Position numbers and translations under genes: made by a program. A DNA stretch of 64,000 nucleotides from Thermoplasmata archaeon (GTDB taxonomy: Archaea; Thermoplasmatota; Thermoplasmata; Lutacidiplasmatales; UBA184), in assembly GCA_028864975.1 (NCBI GenBank), contig JAGWLG010000001.1, forward strand, positions 154,980 to 218,979, in the 5' to 3' direction. The notes under the pieces are model-generated. The model was given only the letters and a program-made list of their open reading frames with translations, had not been told where the DNA came from and did not search any database. Within the stretch, counting starts at the first letter, position 1, and each line of letters begins with the position of its first letter. Positions 45,756 to 55,169 of this stretch are shown here, one piece after another.

Positions 45756-46517
45756 TTGGTTAGCTCGGAGCCCTCGGGACGCGTACACGTCGAGCCCGGT
45801 GGCGACGCAGTTCATGTCAGCTGGGAGCGCGGGCCGCTCAACATCTTCGATACCCGGCTCCTCCGGGACCTTACCGAGGGCCTGCGGTCCGCCCAGGTCC
45901 GCGAGGCCCGCGTGGTGGTGCTCAAGGGGGAGGGGAAGTGCTGGAGCGCCGGGTTCTCGATCGAAGACCATCTTCGGCCCAGGGTCCGCGAGATGATGAC
46001 CGCCTTCCGCGACGCGGTCACCGCGATACGCGGGGTCGGCGCCCCCACCATCGGTCAGGTGCACAGCCACTGCCTGGGCGGAGGGCTCGAGCTCCTCATG
46101 GCTTGCGATCTCGCCGTGGGGACGGTCTCCTCCACGTACGGTCAACCGGAAGTGAAGCTTGGCGTCTTCCCTCCGTTCGGAGTGGTAGCGTACGAACGCA
46201 TGCTGGGACCTCGAAGGGCGCGAGAGCTGCTCTTTCTTGGAGGAACGGTCTCCGCGGAGGAAGCTCAGAGGATGGGCATCCTCAATCGGGTCGTCCCGGA
46301 CTCCGAGCTATCCTCTGAGGTCGGGCGCAGCGCCCGGACGCTCGCGGGCTACCGTTCGGGGACCCTCCGTCTCCTCAAGCGGCTGATGCGGGAGGACCAG
46401 ACCTCCCCCTTGCTCAAGGTCGAGAGCGCCTACCTGAACGAGCTAATGACCGAACCAGGGGCCGAAGACTCGCTCAAGGCCTTTCTCGAGAAGCGACCGG
46501 CCGCTGCGAGAAGCTAG
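45756..46517 (+). CDS. dch: Cyclohexa-1,5-diene-1-carbonyl-CoA hydratase
   Basis: Crotonase fold; GGGLELLMACDLAVGTVSSTYGQPEVKLGVFPPFGV; position in operon; TTG start inferred. Confidence 0.82.
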   Translation: MVSSEPSGRVHVEPGGDAVHVSWERGPLNIFDTRLLRDLTEGLRSAQVREARVVVLKGEGKCWSAGFSIEDHLRPRVREMMTAFRDAVTAIRGVGAPTIGQVHSHCLGGGLELLMACDLAVGTVSSTYGQPEVKLGVFPPFGVVAYERMLGPRRARELLFLGGTVSAEEAQRMGILNRVVPDSELSSEVGRSARTLAGYRSGTLRLLKRLMREDQTSPLLKVESAYLNELMTEPGAEDSLKAFLEKRPAAARS

Positions 46518-46530
46518 GAGACGGCCAGCG

Positions 46531-47553
46531 ATGCGTGCCGCGGTGTTCTCCGGAAGCGGCGAGCCCCTCGCCCTTACGAACGTCCCCGACCCTTCGCCCG
46601 GTCCCGGCGAAGTCTTGGTCAAGGTCGCGGGCTGTGGCCTCTGTCATACCGACCTCCATTACCTCGACCATGGGGTCGCGACGGCCCATCCCCCACCGCT
46701 CATCCTGGGACATGAGATCTCGGGGACGGTGGTCGGGCACGGAGCGGGGGTGGAGGGCCCGAAGGCCGGAAGTCGCGTGCTTCTTCCCGCCGTCCTGCCT
46801 TGTGGCGCCTGTTCGCTCTGCCGGACCGGTCGTGGAAACATCTGCCCCAAGATGCGGATGTTCGGGAACCACATCGACGGCGGGTTCGCGGAGTTGGTCG
46901 TTGCGCCCGCCCACGAGGTCATCCCCCTCCCGGGCGACGTTCCCCTCGTTCGCGGCTCCATCATCGCAGACGCGATTTCCACCCCGTACCACGCGGTGGT
47001 CAACCGTGCCGCGGTGAGGGCGGGGGAGTGGGTGGTCGTGGTCGGATGCGGTGGTGTCGGGATCAACGCCGTCCAGATCGCCTCGGCGACCGGAGCCCAG
47101 GTCATCGCGGTCGACCTCGCTCGTCAGAAGCTCGACATCGCCTCCAAGGTGGGCGCGGCCGAGACCCTCGATGCCTCCCGAGTGCCTGACCTGGGAAAGG
47201 CCGTCCGGGCCATCACGGGGGAGGGGGCCGATGTCGCGTTCGAGGCGGTCGGGACTCCTAGGACGGTGGGGAGCGCAATCAGTACCCTGCGCCGAGGCGG
47301 TCGACTGTGCCTCATCGGGTACAGCGCCGAGAACGCCCCCATGCCCCTCAATAAGATCATGTTCCTCGAGTACACCATCATGGGGTCGTTGGGGTGTCGA
47401 CCGGTCGACTATCCTAAGGTGATCGACCTTGTACGACGCGGCAAGGTCCAGTTGGACCCCGTCATCTCTTCGGAAATACCTCTCGAAAGGATCGAGGAGG
47501 GTCTCGGTCGACTCCGACGAGGCGAAGGTCTCCGGACCATCGTCGTCCCCTGA
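46531..47553 (+). CDS. had: 6-hydroxycyclohex-1-ene-1-carbonyl-CoA dehydrogenase (zinc MDR)
   Basis: CGLCHTDLHYLDHGV, GHEISGTVVGHGAGV, CGACSLCRTGRGNIC; position in operon. Confidence 0.82.
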   Translation: MRAAVFSGSGEPLALTNVPDPSPGPGEVLVKVAGCGLCHTDLHYLDHGVATAHPPPLILGHEISGTVVGHGAGVEGPKAGSRVLLPAVLPCGACSLCRTGRGNICPKMRMFGNHIDGGFAELVVAPAHEVIPLPGDVPLVRGSIIADAISTPYHAVVNRAAVRAGEWVVVVGCGGVGINAVQIASATGAQVIAVDLARQKLDIASKVGAAETLDASRVPDLGKAVRAITGEGADVAFEAVGTPRTVGSAISTLRRGGRLCLIGYSAENAPMPLNKIMFLEYTIMGSLGCRPVDYPKVIDLVRRGKVQLDPVISSEIPLERIEEGLGRLRRGEGLRTIVVP

Positions 47554-47744
47554 GGTCCAGAGGTCTGGGCGTTCCGGTCGCCGCTGCAAGCGACTGTCGC
47601 GGTGCGCAATCTCGCGAGCGTCCCTCCTATTCGCTTGTCGTCGAGGTCTTCCCAAGTTGACAGAATCTTGACCTCCATCGAGAAGGTTGGTTGGCGTGGG
47701 TACAGAGGTGGGCGGACCCGCCGGCCCGAGCCAGGAATGGGAAC

Positions 47745-48104
47745 ATGGCGAAAGCGCAGTACGCAGAGGTCATCGCAGAGGCGCCTGTGGAGATTCGCCT
47801 GGAGCTCTTCACGAACGGTCCGCTCACGCGGACCACCGTGGAGCAGATCTCCGGGATGCTCTCCAGGCGATGGCCCGTGACGTGGGATGCGAAGGTCCCT
47901 TCTAGCACCAGCCGGGACCATCCGGCTCGTTGGCACGCGACGATCCCTCCCGCGGCCTCCGGGGCCACCGAGCTCCTACATCGGGAGATCCGTGACGAAC
48001 TGCGGTCTATCGACCCCGCAGGGACCTTCAAGTTCCGTACCCGTTGGAACTTCCCCCAAAGCCCTAACGACCAGGAGATCTACGAGGAACGCTGGAAGAT
48101 GTGA
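47745..48104 (+). CDS. Uncharacterised protein
   Basis: Open frame from ATG 47745; no family recognised. Confidence 0.45.
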   Translation: MAKAQYAEVIAEAPVEIRLELFTNGPLTRTTVEQISGMLSRRWPVTWDAKVPSSTSRDHPARWHATIPPAASGATELLHREIRDELRSIDPAGTFKFRTRWNFPQSPNDQEIYEERWKM

Positions 48105-48438
48105 GATCCCGGCCGGGTCCACGCGAACAGTCGTCATTGCGAGCCCTCCCTCGTGATCGACCCGACGGGGGATCTCCGCGTGCCCACCGAAAAAGGACTC
48201 GATCCCTGCTCGCGATCTTCGACGCCTGAAATGGCTCCCTGCGCTGGAGGAGTCTCAGTCCAACGGGAAGTACCCCCCGAGGAGAGCGTGGGCCCGAACC
48301 GCAGGGAGCGGAAGGCAGGCTAGGGTTCCGGGTGTGACGGGCCAGAGTACGGCCCCGGCTCAGTGTGCCATGCCCAGGGAAGGTGCAGGGCTCCACGGGG
48401 GCTTATGGACCGGCTCGATGTGGGCATGGGCTGACTGG

Positions 48439-49692
48439 ATGACCAACGATCCGCGACGTATCTCTCTCCAGACCGCTCGCCGCCTTGCGGTAACGAAGCA
48501 GCACCTTGCGGGTGGCCTGCGGAAGGGCTCCGCCAAGAACGACCTTCACTCCGTGCTCCGCGAGATCGTCTACGTCCAGGTCGACCCCTTCTCGACGGTC
48601 GTACCCACGCACATTCTTGCCCTGTGGAACAGGGTGGAGGGGTTTCATGCGGTGGACCTCGACCGATTGCTATGGCGAGAGAAGAGGGTCTTCGAGACCC
48701 CACCGGAGCCGGTCTCGATCGCGCTCGCTGAAGACTACCCGCTCTACTACACGTTGATGAAGCGGACCCCCGTGGATCCTTCCGGTTGGTGGGGAGGACG
48801 GCGCTCTCGAGCCCTGCTGTGGCTGGAGACCCATGAGGAGCTCCGCGGGTCCATTCTGCAGCAGCTCGAGGGGGCGGAGCTCACCCTGAACCAGTTCGAA
48901 GGGCACGTCAAGACGGGTCGACGGGAGGATGGATGGACCTCGGGAAGCGATGTGGCGGTGACACTGCAGTACCTCCACCTCTTCGGCGACGTCATGGTCG
49001 TGGGCAGGGAAGGAAGTGAGAAGCGCTGGGGTCGTCCCGAGGACTTCCTTCCTGGGTGGTTCGAGCGCAAGCTGGTTCCCGAGAGCGAGTTCGAGCGAGC
49101 GTGCGCGCAAAGGGCCCTTCGCGCCATGGGGACCGCGACTCGCTCGGACATCTACTATTACTTCCCTCGGGGCCGCTACGTCGATCTTCGCAACACCCTG
49201 GCGGCTCTCGAGAAGGAAGGCGCCATCCAGCGCGTCCAGATCGGGGACCAAGCGCCGAAGGAGATGGGATATGTCCACAGCGCCGACCTCCCCCTACTGG
49301 ATTCTCTGGAGCGCGATTGGTGGGTGCCCCGGCTCTCGCTCCTTGGTCCCTTCGACAACCTGATCCAAGGCCGGCAGCGGACCAACCGGCTGTTCGGCTT
49401 CGACTACGTTCACGGGAACTATCTTCCTGCGGCCAAACGAAAGTACGGACTGTACGTATTGCCCATCCTCCGGGGAGACCGGATCATCGGGCGACTGGAC
49501 CCCCGATTGGACCGAACGACTCGGACGCTTACCATCAACTCCGTGCACGCGGAGCCGTCCGCGCCGAACGGGCGGGGGGTGGGGGAGGAGATCGCGGAGT
49601 CGGTCTCCCGTCTTGCGAAGTTCTCAGGAGCTGAGAGGGTCGTGTACACCTCCAAGGTTCCGCGCGCTTGGAAAGCGGGCCTGGGGACCTGA
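48439..49692 (+). CDS. YcaQ-like winged-helix (AlkX-type DNA glycosylase) protein
   Basis: RISLQTARRLAVTKQHL ... VYVQVDPFSTVVPTHILALWNRVEGF ... LSLLGPFDNLIQGRQRTNRLFGFDY. Confidence 0.8.
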   Translation: MTNDPRRISLQTARRLAVTKQHLAGGLRKGSAKNDLHSVLREIVYVQVDPFSTVVPTHILALWNRVEGFHAVDLDRLLWREKRVFETPPEPVSIALAEDYPLYYTLMKRTPVDPSGWWGGRRSRALLWLETHEELRGSILQQLEGAELTLNQFEGHVKTGRREDGWTSGSDVAVTLQYLHLFGDVMVVGREGSEKRWGRPEDFLPGWFERKLVPESEFERACAQRALRAMGTATRSDIYYYFPRGRYVDLRNTLAALEKEGAIQRVQIGDQAPKEMGYVHSADLPLLDSLERDWWVPRLSLLGPFDNLIQGRQRTNRLFGFDYVHGNYLPAAKRKYGLYVLPILRGDRIIGRLDPRLDRTTRTLTINSVHAEPSAPNGRGVGEEIAESVSRLAKFSGAERVVYTSKVPRAWKAGLGT

Positions 49693-50192
49693 CCCCTCTT
49701 CCAAGGAGAGGTCCGGGCCGAAGAGCTAGCGCTCTGCGAGGTGCCCTCTGCGAGCTCGCGTCCCATCTCCTGCAGGGGAACCGCGACGGTTTCCTCATCA
49801 TCGTACGGTTCCCAGACCCCCGGGTTAGCGATCGACCCCGCCGGCGGGCGGGACGCTGTCCGGCCGAGGGGTTCACTCTCCCAGTCACCTTCGATGAGCC
49901 CCCTTGGCGTGCACCTCGCCCCTCATTCTTCGGGGTCCCGTTCACGTCGAGCCCACTTGCTCGACCCCGTTGTTCCTCGAGACGGGACTTCGCTGGTTTT
50001 CCTTGTCGCGGCGGCCATTCGGCGCCGATGGCGCTATTCGGCACCGCACTTGCATCGCCGACTGGGGGGATCCGCACCCTCTCGCCGTTCTTACCGTCGA
50101 AGGCTCGCCGCGAGTCGCCTGGAGTGGCGCTCGTGCTCGGTGCCGTGGGGAGGGCATGGGCCACGGGAGAACCCCGAACATGATCCTCTAAA

Positions 50193-50951
50193 GTGGCTCC
50201 AGGTCCCGAGGTGCCGACCGTCTGGCCGGGCGAGGGGATTCCCGCGTTGGGCGCACCGGTAAGGCGATTTCTTCACCCCTTCTCAGGTCAAATAATAAGG
50301 CAAGTGACGCATTCTGTATTCCGTCTCGAAGCCGACGGTGTGGCCCTACCTCCCGACATAAGCCGCCCGTCACTTTCCATCCCTGCCGCAGAGGTGGACT
50401 GGTCCGCTCAAGTGGCTGAACAGGTCGAGGAGCTCGGTTGGACCGCCGGTCTGCTTCGGACCCTCGGACAGCGCCTCTCCCGTGCCGAGAGCGGTGAGGC
50501 CAGGGCTTTCAGCGACGGCCTGCTCCGCCACGCCGATACGCTACTTCGCCTGAAGGCGGGCGTGCTGACCGACGCCGTCCGATTGGCGTCCTCTCCTCCG
50601 CCGTCAGCGAGAACGAACGGAGGACAGAGGTTCGTGCAGGAAGCTCTGCGCAAGTGTGGCGACGCCATGACGACCGCCGCGGTCAACTACGCGGAGGCTG
50701 CCCGACGGCTCCCCCCCCTGGGGAGCGGATTCGGCACCGTCGTCGGAGAGGCCCTGATCATCGCGAGACTCGTGGAGGAGCGTGGAGGCCAGATGAGGAG
50801 GCTCGCGGAGAAGATCCGTGCCTCGTCGGAAGAGGTCCCGCCCGATCCAGGGCGGACCGCGGACCATGGACGCACGCGTGCGAATTGTCGAGAACAGAAC
50901 TCCTTCGGGGATGCGATGGGCCTAGACTCGGTTGCTTCTCACCAACGATGA
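50193..50951 (+). CDS. Uncharacterised helical protein (start uncertain)
   Basis: Alpha-helical composition; AT-rich promoter-like caaataataagg at about 50287 suggests a later start (about GTG 50339). Confidence 0.45.
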   Translation: MAPGPEVPTVWPGEGIPALGAPVRRFLHPFSGQIIRQVTHSVFRLEADGVALPPDISRPSLSIPAAEVDWSAQVAEQVEELGWTAGLLRTLGQRLSRAESGEARAFSDGLLRHADTLLRLKAGVLTDAVRLASSPPPSARTNGGQRFVQEALRKCGDAMTTAAVNYAEAARRLPPLGSGFGTVVGEALIIARLVEERGGQMRRLAEKIRASSEEVPPDPGRTADHGRTRANCREQNSFGDAMGLDSVASHQR

Positions 50952-51524
50952 GCCAGCGCGGCGAGTTCGCCTGTAGTGTCGGGCCACCCGGGCACGATTC
51001 CCGCATCCGCTGGCCGAGCACCACATCTGAGTTTGGGTCCTAGCCAGCAGAAAGTGGACGCAGTCCGTTCCCCGGCATGCTTGTAGCTTCGAGCGAGCTG
51101 GGCTCGCCAAGAGCGCGATTGCGTCGCGGGCGAGGGAACCGGCGACCCGTGCAGCAGGAGGGGTCGGGCGGTCCACGTCCACTAGGGCCCACCCACCTCG
51201 CTGCCATCCGAGCACCCTGCGTTGCTCAGAACGGATGGCCGTGGCGTTGACCGTTCTGAGCGCGGTTGCTGACGGCCGGCCTCCGTGAGCCTGAGAACGA
51301 AAGAGGCTGACGAGTGCCGCTCTCAGCTCTCGAAGGTGGGGAAGCTCGCGGTCGAGGTTTGGAGGGGCCGCCAACTCTTGGTGATCGCGTGTCCACCTCC
51401 GGAAGGTGGCCGAAGAGGCAAGCCCGTCCCCCACGCGGCATCCCGGGCACGCCGCGGTGTTCGCGAAGTCCAAAGCTAGCCTTCCTTTGGGGAACGTCCG
51501 TGTGCTCGACCGACGGTCCTTCAT
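50922..51524 (-). CDS. CGNR zinc-finger (ABATE-type) regulator
   Basis: GRLALDFANT ... LQACRGTDCVHFLLARTQTQMWCSASGCGNRARVARHYRR. Confidence 0.88.
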   Translation of the reverse strand: MKDRRSSTRTFPKGRLALDFANTAACPGCRVGDGLASSATFRRWTRDHQELAAPPNLDRELPHLRELRAALVSLFRSQAHGGRPSATALRTVNATAIRSEQRRVLGWQRGGWALVDVDRPTPPAARVAGSLARDAIALLASPARSKLQACRGTDCVHFLLARTQTQMWCSASGCGNRARVARHYRRTRRAGSSLVRSNRV

Positions 51525-51557
51525 CGAGCTCCTGATGTCATCGGTCCTAGACGAAGT

Positions 51558-51569
51558 GGCTATATAGCC
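51558..51569. promoter_or_regulatory. Palindromic TATA element GGCTATATAGCC between divergent CGNR and YHS genes
   Basis: Perfect 12-bp palindrome about 35 bp from each start. Confidence 0.6.
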
Positions 51570-51599
51570 TAATGCTCTGACGAAGTTGAGGTCGTTAGT

Positions 51600-51743
51600 A
51601 TGGCGAAGGCGAAAGACCCGGTATGTGGAATGACGGTCGACACAGAGAAGGCCCCTGCAAAGGGGATGTACGACGGGCAGATGGTCTACTTCTGCAATCC
51701 CAACTGCCAAAAGAGCTACGAGACGAAGCGGAAGCCGAAGTAG
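51600..51743 (+). CDS. Mini YHS-domain protein (47 aa)
   Basis: MAKAKDPVCGMTVDTEKAPAKGMYDGQMVYFCNPNCQKSYETKRKPK. Confidence 0.88.
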   Translation: MAKAKDPVCGMTVDTEKAPAKGMYDGQMVYFCNPNCQKSYETKRKPK

Positions 51744-51857
51744 GCCCCTGCCGACGCTTCATTCCGGGACAGGGGCGAGACCCGGGAAGTACGTTCCAGG
51801 GGACGTCTGGCTGCCGAGCGACCCTTGGGCCACAGAGTCGACGACGAGAGGGAATCC

Positions 51858-52070
51858 ATGAACAAGCACGTTACAGATCCGGTGTGCAACATGAAGCTGG
51901 AGCCGGAAAGGGCGTTCTCCAAAGGCTCCTACGATCTGGAAGTGCAGTACTTTTGCAGCGACCTCTGTCAGAGGACCTACGAGGCCCGCCTTACCTGGGA
52001 GAGGGACGGGACCGAGGAGGCCCGTCGCACCTACCTTGACCTGTTGGCCCAGGGCCATCACTCCTTCTGA
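51858..52070 (+). CDS. YHS-domain protein (70 aa)
   Basis: VTDPVCNMKLEPERAFSKGSYDLEVQYFCSDLCQRTYEARL. Confidence 0.88.
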   Translation: MNKHVTDPVCNMKLEPERAFSKGSYDLEVQYFCSDLCQRTYEARLTWERDGTEEARRTYLDLLAQGHHSF

Positions 52071-52091
52071 CCCGGCCGAGGCGCGAGCTTC

Positions 52092-54227
52092 ATGGCGACC
52101 GACCCTGTCTGTGGGATGTTCGTCGACGAGAGGTCCGCCGAGCTCAAGCTGGTCAGGGAGAATCGCACCTATTACTTCTGCAACACCTCCTGTCTCCAGA
52201 CCTTCTCGGCGCCCGAGAAAGTGCTCCACGACCTTCGACGGAAGCTTAGCGTCGGCTGGCCTTTAGCGGCTGCCACCTTGATCCTGACCTACTTCTGGAA
52301 CATCCCGAAGTGGCCTTTCGCTGCGTTCCTCCTGGCGTCGGTCGTCCAGGTCTACGTCGCCCAGTCCTTCTACCGCGGCACGTGGGACGCGATCAAGAGC
52401 CACATCGCGAACATGGACGTCCTGATCGCCGTGGGCACGACGGTCGCGTATCTCTATAGCGTGGCCGCTCTCTTCCTCCCCTCACGCCTCCCGCAGGTCT
52501 TCTATTTCGACGCATCCGCTGTCATCGTCACGGCTATCCTCACCGGCAGCTACCTAGAGCACCTCACCCGGGAGAAGGCCCGGGGGGCCCTCCGTGAGCT
52601 CCAGGCGCTGCTCCCCTCGACCGCCCTGGTCATCCGCGCAGGGAGGGAGACCGAGGTCCCTGTGGCCGAGATTCAAGTGGGTGACCGGTTCGTAGTCAAG
52701 CCCGGGGGCAGGATTCCTGCGGACGGGACCGTCCGTGAGGGGAGGTCCTCCACCGACGAAGCCCTTGTGACCGGGGAGAGCCTGCCGGTGGACAAACAGC
52801 CCGGGTCGACCATCATCGCAGGGACGATCAATGGCGAGGGCCGTCTCATCGCGGAGGCTACGAAGGTGGGGGAGGACACCGTGCTCTCCCAGATCGGGAC
52901 CCTGCTGGCCGAAGCTGAGACCAGCAAGGTTCCCATGCAGCAACTGGCGGACCGGATCGCCTCGATCTTCACTCCCGTCGTCTTGGGCATCGCCTTGGCC
53001 GCCGGCGCGGGATGGTTCCTCTTCGGCGGAGCGCCATTCAACATTTCGCTCCTGATCTTTGTGACCGTGGCGATCACGGCCTGTCCTTGTGCCTTCGGTC
53101 TCGCGACCCCGGCGGCCATCATCTCAGGGACGGGTCGGGCCGCGAAGGACGGAGTCCTGTTCAAGGGACGCGACTCCATCGAGAAGGCCGCGGTGGTCGA
53201 CATCGTGATGACGGACAAGACCGGCACGCTTACAGAGGGCAAGCCCAAGCTCACCGACCTTGTCCCCCTCGGGAGGACCACAGAGCGGGAGCTCCTCTCC
53301 CTGGCCGTCGCCCTCGAGTCGGCGAGCGAGCATCCGCTCGCACGTGCGGTCGTGAGACGGGCCAAGGAAGAAGGGGTCTCGCCACCGAAGGTCATGGACT
53401 TCCTTTCGCAGCCAGGTGTGGGGCTGCAGGGGACCATAGATGGTCGGAAGGTCTCGATCGTCACGGGTCAGTCACTGTCGCCCCCGACACTCGGGCTCCC
53501 CGACCTCGCTACCAAGATCGAGGGGATGACCCAAGAGGGAAAGGCGTGCTCGGTACTCCTCGTGGATGGGCAGCCGGCCGGTCTCTTGGGATTCTTCGAC
53601 GCTCCTGCCTCCGGTGTGCGAGAGGCCGTTGCCTCCCTGAAGCAGGACGGCGTCGAGGTGATCATGCTCACCGGCGACAACGAACGGGCCGCTCGGCAGG
53701 TCGCCTCCCGCGTGGGGATCCGGGAGGTCCGAGCCTCGCTCAAGCCCGCCCAGAAAATGGAGATCCTCAAGGCTCAGCAGGCCGTCGGGAAGCATGTGGC
53801 CTACGTGGGGGACGGGATCAACGACGCGCCCTCGCTCATGGCGGCGGACGTCGGGATCGCCATCGGAGCAGGGGCCGACGTGGCCCGTGAGGCAGGGGGG
53901 GTCATCCTGATGCGCTCGGACTTCAGCAGCGTGGCCCTTTCGCTTCGTATCGCGCGACGTACGGTCCGAAAGGTGCGGTTGAACCTGTTCTGGGCCCTGG
54001 GATACAATTCTGTGCTCCTTCCCGTGGCTGCGGGGCTGCTCGTCCCTTTCCTGACCTTCACCGCGTACGACTATCTCCCGTTGGTGGGCGCGGCCGCGAT
54101 GGGACTCTCCTCCACGAGCGTGCTTCTCAATTCCTTCTCGCTTCGGTGGGTGCACGTGGGAGACTCGCAGGCAGCACGCCTCGCCTCCCCATCGCTTTCG
54201 GTGGCGAAGCCCAACGCGTCAGCCTGA
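52092..54227 (+). CDS. copA: Copper-translocating P1B-type ATPase with N-terminal YHS domain
   Basis: TDPVCGMFVDERSAE...YYFCNTSC; ACPCAFGLATP; DKTGTLTEGKPKL; GDGINDAPSLMAADVGIAIGAGADVAREA. Confidence 0.96.
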   Translation: MATDPVCGMFVDERSAELKLVRENRTYYFCNTSCLQTFSAPEKVLHDLRRKLSVGWPLAAATLILTYFWNIPKWPFAAFLLASVVQVYVAQSFYRGTWDAIKSHIANMDVLIAVGTTVAYLYSVAALFLPSRLPQVFYFDASAVIVTAILTGSYLEHLTREKARGALRELQALLPSTALVIRAGRETEVPVAEIQVGDRFVVKPGGRIPADGTVREGRSSTDEALVTGESLPVDKQPGSTIIAGTINGEGRLIAEATKVGEDTVLSQIGTLLAEAETSKVPMQQLADRIASIFTPVVLGIALAAGAGWFLFGGAPFNISLLIFVTVAITACPCAFGLATPAAIISGTGRAAKDGVLFKGRDSIEKAAVVDIVMTDKTGTLTEGKPKLTDLVPLGRTTERELLSLAVALESASEHPLARAVVRRAKEEGVSPPKVMDFLSQPGVGLQGTIDGRKVSIVTGQSLSPPTLGLPDLATKIEGMTQEGKACSVLLVDGQPAGLLGFFDAPASGVREAVASLKQDGVEVIMLTGDNERAARQVASRVGIREVRASLKPAQKMEILKAQQAVGKHVAYVGDGINDAPSLMAADVGIAIGAGADVAREAGGVILMRSDFSSVALSLRIARRTVRKVRLNLFWALGYNSVLLPVAAGLLVPFLTFTAYDYLPLVGAAAMGLSSTSVLLNSFSLRWVHVGDSQAARLASPSLSVAKPNASA

Positions 54228-54229
54228 GG

Positions 54230-55156
54230 TCACCGCCGCAGGCTTCGACGATAGGTCAGGCAACCTCGCATCTTGGACAGGCCCCGAGCGGTCAACACGA
54301 GGGACGCCACGCCCAAGGGAAAGGCCACCAACAGCAGGGGGGTCTGGTACGCAGACCACCCCAATAGGAGCCCGGAGACCGCGGTGCCCTCGAGTGCATT
54401 CACCAAGAGAATCGTACCGCAGGACGGACACCCCACCAGAAAGGCACTGAAAGCGCCCGCGAGCGCAACCGGGCGCTGTCTCCACCCTCCAAGGCGCGCG
54501 CGGATCGATTCAATGGCCAGGGTGACGTTCAAGGAGAAGAGGAGGACGCCGGCGTACGCCAGCAGTAGCGTTAGTGGATTTAGGCTAATCTGGAGGTACG
54601 GGTCGACCGCGACCACGAGACCCGGCGTGATTCCCACAGGACCACAGCAGAGGAACTCCGTCACTGACGGGAACCCGGTGGCTCGTACGTCTCCGTGCAG
54701 GGCCACCCCAACGAGCCCTGTCAGGGTGACGAAAAGGGCCGCATAGGCCACCGAGGAGACCAGGAGGACCTTCCGATTCCGCTTGGCCACGAGAGCTTGT
54801 GCCAAGGCCTTGACCCACTCGATGCGTCCCGCACTGGGGGGTTGGACCGACCAGGCTCGGACGAGCAATACGAGGCCTGCGGTGAAGAGGGTGACGCTCC
54901 CCAGGACTCCGAGGTAGTCCAGAACGGCGGCCATCCTCCAGTCCGCGACACTAGCCGCTGTCGAAGGAAGCGCGTTCGCCCAGTTGCCGGGGTAGGCTAG
55001 CAGAGGCACAAGACCTGCGGCGCCTGCGACGAAGAAGGCCCAGCCCCGTCCCATCGACAGCGAGTCCCCCTCCGGCTTGGGCTCTCCCATCTTTGGCCTC
55101 GAGGCCCAAGGGGCCATGAGCCCATCGGGCGCTGCTCGCGGCCCAACGCGAGCCAT
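54230..55156 (-). CDS. Polytopic membrane protein with CCGP and CPSCG motifs
   Basis: Multiple TM segments; FLCCGPVGITPG and VGCPSCGTILL; adjacent to copA. Confidence 0.65.
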   Translation of the reverse strand: MARVGPRAAPDGLMAPWASRPKMGEPKPEGDSLSMGRGWAFFVAGAAGLVPLLAYPGNWANALPSTAASVADWRMAAVLDYLGVLGSVTLFTAGLVLLVRAWSVQPPSAGRIEWVKALAQALVAKRNRKVLLVSSVAYAALFVTLTGLVGVALHGDVRATGFPSVTEFLCCGPVGITPGLVVAVDPYLQISLNPLTLLLAYAGVLLFSLNVTLAIESIRARLGGWRQRPVALAGAFSAFLVGCPSCGTILLVNALEGTAVSGLLLGWSAYQTPLLLVAFPLGVASLVLTARGLSKMRGCLTYRRSLRR

Positions 55157-55169
55157 CGGGAGTCGAAGC

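Noticed and set aside
48234-48309. Possible tRNA because of its 76-nt length and 7-bp terminal stem
   Set aside because: No TTCRA T-loop, no U8 and no anticodon arm on either strand.
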